This document shows positions 1 through 13,014 of a stretch of 64,000 nt of DNA, piece by piece. The first letter of the stretch is position 1. Each line of letters opens with the position of its first letter. The translations under genes were made by a program, and so were the position numbers. This stretch comes from Scleropages formosus (Eukaryota > Chordata > Actinopteri > Osteoglossiformes > Osteoglossidae): positions 8,286,863 through 8,350,862 of the forward strand of contig NC_041829.1 in assembly GCF_900964775.1 (NCBI RefSeq). Reading direction: 5' to 3'. The notes under the pieces were generated by a model. That model searched no databases. It saw only the letters and a program-made list of their open reading frames with translations, and had not been told where the DNA came from.

Positions 1-3000
1 GCCCAGTGAAGTCCTTTAAAGCACTGTTTGAGGTTCGCTGCAAGAACTGCTACACTGTGCATTTTACACCCTTTGTCCACTGTCACATCTTTGAGGGCCG
101 TTGACAGGAAACCGGCGACGATGACCTCAATGCGTCTCAGCGCGTACCTTAATCGAGTCGGATATGCGGTATCAAATTAAACTTGGCTGACAGCCTGCAG
201 CGATTGCACCGCTCATGCTGAGCTGTTCCGGGTAGTTCTAGCTAAAGCGAAAGGAAGTGTGGGATCAAGAAGGCTCGTGATCCAGTGTTGGCCTCTCTTC
301 GGCCAGATCCGACCATCGCCGCATTCTTGACAAAGTGCTACCTTGGATTAAACGTTTTAACTGCCTGACGACTAGAGACTAGAGAGAACCAGAATGGGAG
401 TACGAGTGATTTTGTCATGTGTTTTATAATTCCCGTTTGCATGGTATCTGTGACTGAGGCTGTTCCAGCTTTTTTTTTTTTTTTTTTTTTCCTTTCTCTT
501 TGGTGTCACTTAGTTAAAGCCACATTTAAGCAAACCATCAATGTCACCACTGATCGGAGTGCGGAAGGTTGAGCAGGAGGTCTGTGGCCGAAAGTATCGC
601 CGTGGGTCTGGACAGGGGTGTCGGGGAGGAGGAAGCCCTACGGACTGAGGCAGTACTGAAATTCACCACGGTGCGGTGTTGCCACAGTAAATTTCAACGT
701 CACTGAATTCGTATCAATATTAAGAAGGCGAATGACTGGGCTGTGAAATTTCACCAGTTCAGCTTTGTATATAAGCAGTAGTAGAATTATTATATCAATA
801 CTTCTCTTCATCCTTCAATTTACATTGTTTTATTATTGGAAATGTACCTTTATTTTAACGGTTGAGTAAAAGTGCAATATTATCTTTAATTTTTGCTTAG
901 AAGGAAAGAGTAAATGGCTGTATGTATTTTCCATTGTATGAGATATAAATATTTATCAATGTGCTAACATTAATATACAAAAAAAAAAAAAAAAAAATGG
1001 CAGAATGTTCTTGCCACACTCTGGAACACTGACATGTTTTTTAGGGAAAAAAAAAAACATCTCCTCCGTGGTTGCTGTGAGACACACCGAAAAGCACTTT
1101 ATACAGGGCTGAAATGCTGCGCACATAAATGGCCGGACCTGGATGGAAGGGGAATGAGGAAAAAGGACTTTTCCTTGACCTGAAAGTCAGTTGAACTCTT
1201 AAAAACTCCCCCTAATGGCAGCAGCACCCATCGCAGCCTCATCATATAAAAAGCGAGACGCCGCATATCCGAAAGCGCGTCACTTGTTTGGGAATATCGG
1301 AGCATTTCTCATTCTGTGCGGTTCAGCATGACAGTTCTGTATTATGACATTATTTACTGTATATCCCTGCAATGGTGCTTGCGAGAGGGTTGGGGCATGC
1401 GCAGCGATTGCCTTTCCCAATCAGCGGAAGACGCGAAGGCACACCTTTTGAGGTTGTGGTCACTCGTCACTGTACACGTCATTCGCCATGCGGTAACGCG
1501 GTCACGCGACGCACCTCGTCACGCCCCTGTGCTCAACCCCTCTGAAACCCACCCCTCCGCGTCGTATTTACGTGTGGTTGCAGTGTAATTATGTACCAAT
1601 CAAAGACTATTAATGAGCGCTTCCACTTGTGGCCTGGGCTCTGCTGGAACTGCACACACAGCGGCGCTCGTGGCAACGCCCCCGTCCCATCACCCCTTGC
1701 GCAAACAGTTTGCTTCTTAAGGACTCCTGGGAGACCCTCCAAGTAAATGTCAGGGAAGAGGGGTTCCGAACTGTAGCAGACGGCCGCATCGAGCGGCGTT
1801 CACCCCCCCGCCCCTCCGTCCGGCTGGCCGGCATCCGTGCGCTTTTACATCCATCCAGATGGGGGGGGGGGGACAAACAGCCGACCAAACGAATCTTCGT
1901 TTCCGGGAATCAGTGCGAACAAAAGGGCTCCAAGGTTTCGTCTGCCCCAGGTTTCATTTCGGAAAAAGCAGCCACCCAATGCGTAGCCAGATCATCACTA
2001 GTTTCAGCACACGCATCGGGCAGAGAAGCGGCCAAAATCAATAGACAGACACCCCCCCCACCTCCCCGATCCATCACGCGCAGCCCCGGCAGAGCACCAG
2101 GCCCTTCTCGTGTGTCACTCAGTGCATGCTCCTGAGTACGTACTATAGTGTACTATGTTATTCTCTTACGGTGTTTCTTGGCATCCTGTATTTGGTCAGT
2201 CGAGGTGTTGCTTTTTTATATTTATATTATTTAAATTTTTTCGTTATATCTTTTTATTTTTTTTGTAATTTATCTGCTCTATTGGTTTTTTTTTGGTCAA
2301 TCAGTGAGAGCATTTGTTATTAAATCAGTTGCAGGGTATTTACAACTCATGGGAAAATGCACTAAAGGAGTTAACTGTTTAAGGGTTTCTGTTTGATGAT
2401 AGCTGCAGATGAACTGATTACCAAAGTATTTTTTTTTTTCGTTAGTTATGTTTGTTGCCTGTGTTGCAATTATTCATATTCCAATGGATTAAAAATAAAT
2501 AAGGGCAATAATGATTGGGCCTGTTTCCCAGACGACGTTCGTGTGAAGCTCCGAGCAGGTCTTATACATCCTCTTAAATTTACCTTAAAATTTGAACCGT
2601 TTACCTCTTTGCTAAGTTCTTGAATGAGGAAAAGCCACGTCATCAGATGTTCTAATCCAGTCGTCGCCTGTCTTCAGAGCATGTGGCCGTAGCCTGAGTG
2701 TGACCACAGAAGGTGTCGCGGATTATGAAAAGTCCAGAACCCTACCTCCCATGCGGAGTCAACCGAGGTAATGAGCAGAAAGCCAAAGCAGGAGAGCGAA
2801 CGCATTCAAAGATGCTCGGCCTCCGCAGAAAAGCCCAAACAACCAACCTGTGGATCTTCACTGACGAGAGGCTTCAATGTGAAGTAAGAGCCTTTATTGA
2901 CGTTTCATATAAATGCTTCTTGAGTTCCAGAGCAGCTCCTTTCGTCCTCCTGAAGCAGATCTGGTTCGTTCAGTATCAGAGACAATTTAAAATGTGATGA

Positions 3001-5360
3001 AGTCGGTCTGACACGATCCAGGACAAAACATTTTTGTTTCGAACAAACTTAATCCAAGTCTGGGAAACTGGTATGAGACAGAAGAGCAAGAGTTTTTGTC
3101 ACACAGGAGTGGGGACATGTACTGATGGATATTATAATTTATTAATCCCTTTAGCTAACACTTCTCTGCAAAGTGACATGCAACGTAAGGTTTGTACACT
3201 AAGCCACTTACATTGATTTACCCTTTTGTATTGCTGGGCAATTTTTACTGCATCAATTCAGGGTAAGTACCTTGATCAAGGGTACTACAGCAGGAGCGGG
3301 ATTTGAACCCAGTTCCTTCATGTGAAAACTGAGGGCTCTAACCACTATGCTACCCCCTAAGAAAAGGTTTACTTCATCAAAATGCTGTGTTCAACTTTAA
3401 TATTTAATATGGTAGATACTCCAGTATGGATCAAAGTCATCCAGGAAGTCATGTTTCCTTTAACTGAGCCAGAAAATATCCACCTGCTGAGAGGTTATGA
3501 CCCATTGTGGCCCATCAGTGGGGGGCTCCAGCACCCCTCCCCGTTGTACTTTATTCCTGGAAAATTGTACAGCTTTTCTGTTCTTATTTATACTTGTCAC
3601 TTTACTGAAGAAAAAGGTGTAAACAATCTAGACAAAAGGGACTGGGACAGTTTTTCTGAGTGTGGGGGACCATAAAATATTAATTGTACTATTTGGTGGA
3701 GCATAGTACACTTTGGGTCTTGGTTATGAATATAAATATATGAATCTGGGTACAGTATTAGAATTCTTTTTTGTTACCTACAGTCCATACTCACCAGCTC
3801 CTGGCTCTGGGTGGGGATTTACTTCAGTAGTACTGTGGTAGGGGTGCAAAAATCAAGTTTAATTCAACAATTTAATTAAGCATTTAACCAACATAGAGGA
3901 AAACCTGCTTCAAAGAAAAAAAAAAAAACAGCCCTTAACTGATCTGATAAATCTGTGGGGTTTAATTTTTAATCCACTGGAAATGTGACATTTTGTATGA
4001 ATGTCTTAACATGAATGGGTGTAGACTTAAAAAGATATTTATCAGTCACTTTGTGTTTAGGTGTTTATAAGTTCTTTCCCCAGATATGACTATTATTGTA
4101 GGTATGTAGTTCTGAGTTTTCAGATATGCGAGTGTGCGCGCGTGTGTGTCCACCTTAAAATGCTCAAGGGTTAGGAACAAGAGCGGGGGAGGGGAACCCC
4201 TGTAAATAATTCAAATACTATGAAGTTAGTGCTTAGCAGTTTCTTTTTTGTGTCAGTTGTAAGTTGAATATTTTCAAAAAAAATAGGCATATGTATTCTC
4301 TATTGTGTTTGATATATTGAAAATAAACAGTAGTTTACATTTCAAATGCTTCTATCTATGGCTTATGGCGTCCCTGTACCATTTTATAGATTTGTCAGCA
4401 CAAAATGCAATAAAGGAAATTAATTTTATTACAGCTTTACTTGTGTATTATTTCTCCCAAACTGCTTTTAAAGTTAAAATGTTGATTGAATTGTTGTTGA
4501 AATGTTAATTTTCCCCAAAGATGCAACATTAACAGTGGGTGACTACGGTTTATTGTATAAACACAAGACAACACAAATTTTTGCTCACTGAGTTATGGTG
4601 AGGACATTCCTGGTGTTTAAAACATTTTCCTTCCCCCCAAAATTACACAAATTACATGGTAAGAATTTGGGAAAAGAAAAAAAAAAAAAACAAACCTTGG
4701 AAGTAAAACTTTCCCCCAGAATCCAATGATCAGCCCTGAAGGAGATGTTCCAACCAGAGCTGATTCACTGTGGTTGTTTGCTCGTGGTAAAACCATGGTT
4801 TTGTTGAGTTACAACTACCAGTTATGACAAAGACATCAGGAAGTAGCTGCTTGTACATCGCTCCAAGACTTTCAGGAAAGGGAAAAAAAAAAATCTTAAT
4901 ATTCAGTTTTCCAACTGAACAAAAGCTGAGGTGCAATAAATCAATGATTCACTGCAGTAACTGCTGTTAAAAGCAGTTGTATTTTTCAAGGAAAAGAAAA
5001 ACATTTACTTATCCTTCAATTACTAACGATACTTCACAAATACAAAGTGAATCCCCAAACTAATTTTTACTTTAACACAAATGGAACTGAATTTCAAGGT
5101 CAAGTAATTAACTGATTAAAAAAAAAAAAAGTCAGCAGCACTAGAAGCCACTGATACATGTCAAACTGAGTAAAACATAGTAAACCTGAGGATAAAAATC
5201 ATCATGAAGACTCTGATAGGAAGAAAAGGAACTGGCTGTTTGGCGATCTTTGTAAAAATACACCTATAGACAAGTGTAAATGAATAGTGGTTCCATTGTT
5301 ACAGCAGGTCTTCATCTTAACTGACTGCACAAATTCGTCTTTCAAAATGAAGACAAAATA
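1..5360. other. Left flank, no recognisable gene
   Basis: No open frame here resembles a protein family I know and no splice-consistent exon chain could be built. The stretch holds a T20-type tract near 470-491, an A-rich tract near 979-997, a G12 run at 1861-1872 and one dispersed teleost repeat at 3128-3358. Scattered CpGs near 1250-1560 could belong to a promoter, but there is no gene to attach it to. In human the neighbours of NCOA5 are SLC12A5 and CD40 (recalled); I found neither here. Confidence 0.6.
3128..3358 (+). repeat. Dispersed teleost repeat (R1 family)
   Basis: The copy has the usual order of this fish repeat: a start with 'tttagctaacacttctctgc', a middle with 'gggtaagtaccttgatcaag' and 'ggtactacagcaggagcggg', and an end reading 'aaccactatgctaccccc'. 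Several degenerate copies occur in the window. Some full copies start with 'gcagatgctttt' and end with its complement, which suggests a non-autonomous DNA element, but I cannot assign a named family. Confidence 0.7.
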
Positions 5361-5379
5361 AAGATAAACGTGGTATTAG

Positions 5380-5385
5380 TTTATT
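5380..5385 (-). other. ncoa5: Candidate polyadenylation signal of ncoa5
   Basis: The plus strand reads tttatt, giving AATAAA on the minus strand about 370 bp past the ncoa5 stop codon. The implied 3' UTR (about 5360-5754) contains a CA/TG microsatellite at roughly 5607-5649. Other AATAAA matches lie further downstream, so a longer 3' UTR is possible. Confidence 0.5.
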
Positions 5386-5606
5386 GACAACCGTTCCTAT
5401 GAACAATAGCAAAGAGGACTGTATAAAACACTGTCACACGTCCATTGTCCAGCTGGCTGGAACTGAACGCAGTGGGAAGAGCCCACATTCAGGCATGCAA
5501 TGTACACGCTCCTTATACTGACTACACCAGCTTGTAAACAAAACTATTTCTAGTTACAACATAACTAGACGGACATTTCTAAAGCATGTCAATGGGCGCG
5601 CTCGCT

Positions 5607-5649
5607 CACACACACACACACGCACACGCACACACACACACACACACAC
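5607..5649. repeat. (CA)n microsatellite
   Basis: This is a run of CA/CG dinucleotides inside the inferred ncoa5 3' UTR. It reads as a TG repeat in the transcript. Confidence 0.85.
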
Positions 5650-5754
5650 TCGCACCAATAGAAAAGAACATCTAAAGGCTTTTACAAATTTGCCCAACCA
5701 ATCTGCAGAGACGTCCACCTGTGTGAGGATGCTGGGGGGTAGTCAACATGGCGC

Positions 5755-8700
5755 TCAGTAGTGCCGGGGGTAGAGGGCCATAGCGGGCGGTACCTGGCCC
5801 ATACCCTGCCCAGGCCTGGGAGCAGTTGCATTCCCCGGGTTCACCAGGTGATTAATGGAGGGTCCACTTTGGATGAGGGTGTCCAGAGCTTTCTGGACAC
5901 TCGGGTTGTCAAAGTTGATCCCGGTGCTAGCGACCGCAGCCCTCGTTGCCCCCTGGGGGGTTGAAAGGCGGTTCGGGGGCGTGTACTGCGAGGGAACACT
6001 GCTGGGAGCCATGGCTGGCGGCCGCAACGCTGGGCGGGCACCCATCATGCCGCCGGGACTCTGCCCTGAGGACTGTTGCATTTTGGGCATGGAGGAAGGG
6101 ATGAGGGGTGCTGAGAGCGCACTGGTCTGGCTGCTGAGGGAGGTACCATAGCTCTGCGCCTGGGGGGCCACACTGGTGTTGGCTGCAGGGGTCCCCGCTC
6201 CACTGTTGAACAGGCTGAGGATCTTGGCCTGCAGCTCCTGCTGGTGGCTGGGCTGCTGAGATGGGTTGGGGGTCTGAGAGGGCTGGGCCAGGTGAGAAGG
6301 CTGGGCCAGGTGAGAGGGCTGGGCCAGGTGAGAAGGCTGGGCCAGGTGAGAAGGCTGGGCCAGGTGAGAAGGCTGGGCCAGGTGAGAGGGCTGGGCCAGG
6401 TGAGAGGGCTGGGCCAGGTGGGAGGGCTGGGCTGCGTGAGTGGTAAGGGACGTCTGGGTGACATGCGCCGTGTGCGTCGGATGCGCCGTGTGCGTCGGAT
6501 GCGCCGCGTGTGTCGGATGCGCCGCGTGTGTCGGATGCGCCGCGTGTACTGGGTGAGCGGTGTGGGGCGTGTGTGTCGTATGTGCTGGCAGGGGGTTGTG
6601 GGGAGCGTGTTGTGCCATGCTGCTGATGGGCACGTTCGACAGGTTCTGCGGTGCCGACAGTGGCAGCGGTGGAGGCTCCAGGGAAGTGGTCACTGCTGAC
6701 GAATGAGATCCTGCGCATAAAAGTAGAGGAAACCATCGTTTACGTGACCATCTGTGCAACCACCCACTAAGGGTAAAGAAAAATGGCGTCACGTTTACCT
6801 GTGAGTGGGTCGCTGTTGCCTCTCACCATACGCTCTCGCTTGTCCCGCAGGTAGTCCAGCAGTCTGTCAAGCTCTTCTAGCGTGAGGTACCTGGAGCAGA
6901 GATCACTGATGTTACAAATTGAAAAGCCAAGAGGTGACTGCGACATAGCAGCACCGTCAAAGCAAACCCACCTCCCTTCCGCTAGCAGGGTGATGGCAGT
7001 TATCACGGAGATAGGATGGCCCTCCCGCTCATGCTCCCTCATCAGCACATCATCAGCCATCTTGGCAGCCTTGCAGGCAATCTCCTCACGCTCCTTGTCC
7101 CGGTGTTCAGCTTTGAATGCATCATAGTTGTGGGCCACCAGCACCATGGCATCTTGCATGGGCATGTTGCGGTGCTCTGAATCATCACCAGGGAAGAGAA
7201 ATTAAAGCCGTGTGAAACTCCACCTGTGGGTCGTATTAGGGAGCATGTGAGGCGTTCAGGACCGAGGTGCCCCTCCTACCTTGAGGTGTGCCGAACAGGA
7301 TGTTGACTGTGCAGGAGCGGTGCACCTGGTGCTGCTGCGTGATGATGATGGCGAAGGGCGTCCGCGCACGGCCCACATCTTCCAGCGCTTGCGTCAGTGA
7401 CACCTCCGTGTTCAGGAAGATCAGGTCCACCACCATTCCCAGGTCACGCACCTTTCTACCCACTGTCTCTGCATACTCCCTGTAGGAGGTGCCCAATAAC
7501 AAGGAGAAGTCCATAATCTTCAAAAACACCAAACAGGCCCAAAATTCAAGGTTACTGGTACAAGGCTGAAGGAAATGCCCCAGCTGCTCTATTCTTCAGC
7601 AAAGTACTTAAACTGAAACCTTAAAATTCCTAGTACAAAAGAAAAGAGGAAAAAAAAGAAAAGAGAAAAGGCTAAATGTCCTGACAGTTTCAGGCAGCGG
7701 GCTGTGAAGACCAGCTTTGGTACAGACTGTTGCGTAAGAAGACCTGCTGTGTGGAAGGCTGATAGCAAGCGGAGTGGAAACGGGACTCACTTCTGCTGCT
7801 TGTTGACAACAATGACAGAGCAGTCGACGGGCCGCTCCGAGTCATAGCGCCGCTGCAGCTCTTCGTAGAACTGCCGATAGAGCTCATTACGCCGTCGCTC
7901 CTCCATCCTCGGGCGGTCATCTGGAAGCAGGAATGTCAGTCCATCTGCAATGACCTGCTGCCTGAACAGAAAATACACTGTTTTTCCTTCTCACCTTCAG
8001 GTTCCCGTCTGCCGTTCCAAGGATCCCTGTAGCGGTTGGCATAGGGGTCCTCCTTCTTGCGATAGTAGTCGTCCATGCGGTAATATCGATCATATGATTC
8101 ATCCCTAGTGATAGAGATATATTTATTAATTTCAATTAAGACCAACTCTCTTCATAAACAAATATGGCACGTAGATATGTAGATGTTCAGAAATAGAAGG
8201 GAGAGCTTCTTACCTGTAGGGAGCATCTCTAGGGTCACCCCTGTGGTCTTTCTCACGGCCTTCTGACCCATGGTACCGCTCAAAGCTGGGGTCCCGTGGG
8301 GGGTGGTCCCGTGGGTGGCTGAATCGGGGCTCCCTGTGGTCCCGTCCATGCACGGGAGAACGGGAGCGCCCGCGGGGCTCTCTGCCATCCCCATAACCAC
8401 CACTGCCACCATATGGGTTCCTGCAAGGTACCAGAAGCACTGTCAATAAAGGCAGGAGGAATCAGGGCTCTGCATCTGGGTTTCCCTGCCCGCCCGCCCG
8501 CCCGCCCCTAGGCAAGTCACAAAATCAAGAGGAAAGTTTGAAGTCACAATGCACGCAAAGACTTGTAGGAAGGCCAATATATGCACCAAACCAAAAAAAT
8601 TACACGAAAGTTTGAGACTGCAAAAAGGCCACTTAAAAATATACACATCAGAAACGTGCATTTGTGCCAGTTCAACGCTGGTGGCGCATTACAGCTTTTA

Positions 8701-11700
8701 GGTGCTCACACATATTCAAACGTTACAGCAACTTCGGCTCAATGCTCCGGGAGCTCTCTTATAACAAACACAGGACGCCGTGAAATGCAACATCCTCTGC
8801 AGTGGGGGCAGCGAGTTTCCCCTCCTGAAATTCACTTTTTCAATTTCTTCTTTAAAAAAAATTAAAAGGATTTACTCACTCCACAGCATTGCACAACCTG
8901 TCCACCCCAAAACACTCTTTTTGTAAGAAAAGGAAGGAAAAAAAACATTTATTTGTGGTTTAAGATTTCATATGCACGTTAAGTCCTTACAACAGTTCAC
9001 ACTTTCATTTTGCTTTTTAGACGTGCAGGCAATAAACACCCCGTCATCCACAAAGTCTGAATGGGGGGAAATCCTGATGAAAACTCGTTGAGCTATTGTA
9101 AATCAAAAATGTCTTGTATTTACGCGACAGAATCGCAATTCGAGTACCTCTAAATATAAGGACATTAGGAAACGTTCGCAAAATTAGCAGCATACTTTTA
9201 TTGTGGGAAAAAAAGGTTGTAGTTGTGTTTAAATGAAATTGAAATCGCAGAATATTTATGGTAACCACACGCTTTACTTGACACGCAATATAACAAACAG
9301 AATGACGCAGGACAAATAATTGCCACACATTATTTAATAAGAATGTATGTGTTTAAATCATGTTTATTGGATGTTAGAGCTGGTTAACGTAGGAACAAAA
9401 TGCATTTCTGATGAGGTCTGTAAGACCGACCATAAAAAGAAAGAAATAAAATTATTCGGAACACGACAATTAGGACAAAAACAGACCGAAGAGAAGATGG
9501 TTTGTCAAATGTGAATCCTAATCTAAGAGGAAGATTCTCTCAAAATGAAACTGAAATAATTGCCTTTAATATTTCTGGGAACTTGAGAGAAATGAGCACA
9601 AAATCTTAACTGAGTCAGGAGAAAGAAAAAATAAAGCACATTTCATGATTCAGTGTTTCCAGAAACGTTTATTTTTGTGAAAGGCTGATCACGAGAGCGG
9701 CTGAATTACCGCTACTTCCTCAGACCCCACAGTCACTTATCAGCGTTACTTTACCTTCGTGGAGGGCTCTGCCGGGATTGAGCTTTACTCTGTCGTCTCT
9801 CCGCTGCCATATTAATATCTGAAAATAAACCAATCCAGACGTTCAACATATGATAAATCAGACGGGAATCAAGTGGCATCAACTTAATACCCAGTATGCA
9901 TTTTTGCTTCATCCTTGTCGTGAATTACCCAAAGGTGTGTCTGTACGTAATATTCCAATGCAGGAATGCCAAGAAAAGAAATACTAGAAAAAAGGTTTCA
10001 TATGCACCTTAAAAAGCCAAAACATAGAATCGTTTATAAGTCCGGTGTTTCAGAATTTAAATTCCTACTGCTTTTAAGTACATCGATGAAGAGACAGAAC
10101 ACAACCCAAGACTCGTTGGGTCATGACAATCATTGAATTGATAAATCTGTAGCTAAAAAAGGACAATGACATTTTTGTAAACATTCAATATCTCAAATTT
10201 CTTGGTCTTCCCCCCACATATCAAACGCTCACATTACTTTCACTTAATAGCATATATAAAACTTTTACCCAAAAACTCACATAAACTATAAAAAAAAATA
10301 CCTTATCAAACAAATGTCAATTTAAAATAGGACCAGTGGTGATTTCAACCAGCCTCCCCACGTTGTGACTTTTTCAATACATTTCTGTTGTGTCATAGCC
10401 ATGCGCCCACTCTCAGACCTCTCACATTTATTGTAGCATAACACCAAAAAAATTACTGGAACTGAGTTGTAAAACAGAAGTTTTACAGAACCTGCTAAGC
10501 GATGTTGAAGAGGCACAGGAAAGCCTTACCTATTATTTTAACACTTAAAGTGGTAACTCACAGAACTCTTGAAAGGCAGTATCATTCAGAATAATTTTGT
10601 GTTAATTTATCACATTATGATGCTGTGAGTAGTTCAGCAGAAAGGAATTACAAGTGACTACAGTAATTATGAACCTTTCCCCCATTTAGATTAACAACCA
10701 TTAAGTTTGTTTTACAAGAGTTTAAATTGAAAGCAAATTTTAAAAATTATGCTCGTTGTGCAAGGGAATCCTGTATTTTCATAGTAAGGACATTTTTGAA
10801 GAATGAAAAAATGCCTATTAAAGCTAAAGATGCTTATTTAAACACACGGCCTAAAAGCAGATGACTTAAAGTACCTCGGAATGCAACTGTCTGCCTGGTA
10901 AAAGATGCATTTCAAAGTTATAACAGCTTTTATAGCATCAGATTTCTTGAAAAGTCAGATAAAATTTACTTAAACTTCTGAGCCAACAATTTTTTTCACC
11001 ATTGTTACGTTCAAATACTCAAAGAAAAATGTGAATTCTGAAATTCAGTCACTGTTGTTAAAACAAAGTAAAACAAGTACTCGGCTTTGCCATCAAACAT
11101 TTCTTAATTTTGACCACACTACCATCATTTTATTCGAGTAAAATCCTTGAGATAGTCATTTAGAAAGATGTTTCAGAAACATCTATGTTTAACTTGGTCA
11201 ACGATCATTCTTATAAACAACAAAACTGTCCAACAACCACAACAGCTGAGATTGCGACAAATTTTCCAAATACGTCATACTTGTGCAAAAGACAAATTCA
11301 GCGCATAGCCAGTATTTGCATTTAACCAAAACATTCTGCTGTGCAACAATGACCACACGATGCTGCTTCTCTGCAGCGACGCCTGCTGGCTGAAGCAGCC
11401 CTGTGCTGGTAAAATCTTACCTAGTTTATAACCTCTATAAAAGCGACCGTTTAGTCCCGCCTTTGCAGCCTCTGCATCCTCGGCTCGCTCAAACTGCACA
11501 AATCCATACCCACGGAACATGGACAGCGCTGGAAAAAGGAACATGTGTGTTGTTTTCGGGATGCTCAGTTACAGACATCCGACACTCATAAGACATTATG
11601 TTCTACAGACCTAACCCCCTCCCCCCGACAGGTTAACGGCTGAGACAAAGTAACACACCAGAAATTGAGAGGTAGTTGGTTCATGTTCATTGAACTGGAA

Positions 11701-12052
11701 GATTAGAACTATCACATATAACCTACACACATTACACTCTCCAGCATCAGGAGCCACTCATAAAATTTGCACTTGTTAAATAGAAGACGTTTTTAAGAGA
11801 CACGCTATTATTTACACGCCCAAAAATGACATGTTAAAATTTTATTGTATTATTTTAATTGTATTTTGAACTGAATATTGACTACTAACCATTAATCTTC
11901 CCATACGGACTGAACAGATCTTCCATGTCCTTCCTGTCCATGAGAGTTGTTGGCAAATTCCCCACAAAAATCCTCCTCTCCAGGTCGCGGGGGTCATTGC
12001 TGTTGGTGGTGTGATGAGTAGGACTTCTGCTCCGGCTTCTTCTGCGAGACAT
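5755..12052 (-). CDS. ncoa5: Nuclear receptor coactivator 5 with N-terminal RRM
   Basis: Ten coding exons (minus): 12052-11890, 11528-11421, 9818-9755, 8420-8214, 8104-7995, 7920-7791, 7479-7280, 7176-6972, 6890-6799, 6710-5755. All have GT-AG introns and matching phases, giving 744 aa. An RS-like start (residues 3-10) precedes an RRM (about 26-97) with RNP2 IFVGNL and RNP1 RGYGFVQF, ending in an hnRNP C/RALY-like LDINMAAE. Arg/Asp/Gly-rich exons follow, then the anticodon-binding-like domain typical of NCOA5 (about 247-345; VDLIFLNTEVSL, CTVNILFGTPQ) and an E/K-rich helical stretch. The low-complexity tail ends in the conserved NFDNPSVQKALDTLIQSG and a terminal RHY. The family is a nuclear coregulator of oestrogen receptors and NR1D2. 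As I recall, human NCOA5 is 579 aa and lacks the RRM; its start aligns with exon 3 here. Start at 12052 chosen because it opens the RRM frame. Confidence 0.93.
6283..6560 (-). repeat. ncoa5: Coding 18-bp minisatellites in last ncoa5 exon
   Basis: Two adjacent 18-bp arrays each encode hexapeptides. Positions 6283-6430 hold eight copies of the unit read as HLAQPS. Positions about 6455-6560 hold about five units read as AHPTHA/T. The unit is a multiple of three, so copy-number change keeps the frame. Other frames across the array are also open, which produces long spurious ORFs on both strands. Confidence 0.9.
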
Positions 12053-12060
12053 GGCGCGAC
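11890..12060 (-). promoter_or_regulatory. ncoa5: Start-codon exon of ncoa5 and short 5' leader
   Basis: The ATG at 12052 is preceded on the minus strand by a CpG-containing leader. The context 'gcgccATGt' has G at -3, an acceptable Kozak purine. I could not decide whether the 5' UTR continues unspliced upstream or starts in the CpG-rich block at 13.7-14.4 kb. No TATA box is evident. Confidence 0.4.
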
Positions 12061-13014
12061 TACTCGGCTCGATCGTATTGCGTTGCTTTTCTTTACGTTG
12101 TGATTAAATTAGTTTGTATATGTGGGGTTTTTGGGGGTTGTGTCAGTGTTTACGGGGTATTATCCAAGGTCCTAAAATATCAGTGCGTCAACAGAAAGGA
12201 AGAAAAGAGAAATCCGACACATAAAATGTATCAGTAGGAACATCACAAAAGGTTAGACAGAACATTGCAAAAGATGAGAATGAGCTGGGAAAAAAAATGC
12301 ATCATTTTCAAACGTCACTGAATGCCTATGAAAATATTGTGCATCTCCAATGAAATATCGTTGTTAAAATAAGGAGGAGAGAGGTGATTTATTTGGAGAA
12401 GAAAAGTCCCGAAATGCATAGGTGAATTAACAAGCAGATGAATGTCAAACCCATTAAACGTATTGTATTGAATCCAATCAAGTGTGGGTTCCCCCCCTAA
12501 ATATCGTCACTGTGGATGTCAGTAAGAAAACAAAACCTCCAGTATTCCACGAAACAGAAACACCTTCTAGAAACGACGTCTCCATCACAAGTTTCGATTT
12601 ATGACTATACCGTACGAATGAAGCCTTGAAACCATCTCTTGTCAAAGAATTACTGTATTTGGGTTTTACACTCTTAAGAATAGGAATACACTTAGAAACC
12701 CTATTTAAAAAGAAGCACTCCGTTCCAAACTAATTCTCAGGAAAATTTCACACGCATCTCACGTCAGCAGGCGAGAAAATCAAAAAAGCACCGGGACCCA
12801 GTTACTTTCAACGATGGTACGGAATCTTACAAAGCCATGATAAGGCAAATTTGCATCGTAATATGAAAATGAACTGAACAGAATAGAAAAACCATTTCTT
12901 GCAGGATACAGTATACAATGTCCTATTGTATACACCATCCCAGCAAGACCAATTATTACTCTCATTCTGTTTTATTATGCTACACTGAGAGCAAATTACC
13001 GCATATGACCCTTA

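Noticed and set aside
1629-2135. 168-codon open frame on the plus strand
   Set aside because: Low-complexity, Arg/Pro/Ser-rich text over GC-rich DNA with a G run; no family resemblance or splice context.
6283-6430. Regular repeats that could be read as a CRISPR-like array
   Set aside because: The units are contiguous 18-bp copies without spacers, in a eukaryotic coding exon.
5841-6736. Long alternative-frame ORFs over the last ncoa5 exon on both strands
   Set aside because: They arise from the 18-bp coding minisatellite, which keeps several frames open. Only the frame ending RHY continues from the upstream exons and matches NCOA5.
11421-12052. RRM exons as a separate small RNA-binding protein gene
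   Set aside because: There is no stop or polyadenylation signal after exon 2 in frame, and both splice phases fit exon 3, which completes the RRM's last strand.
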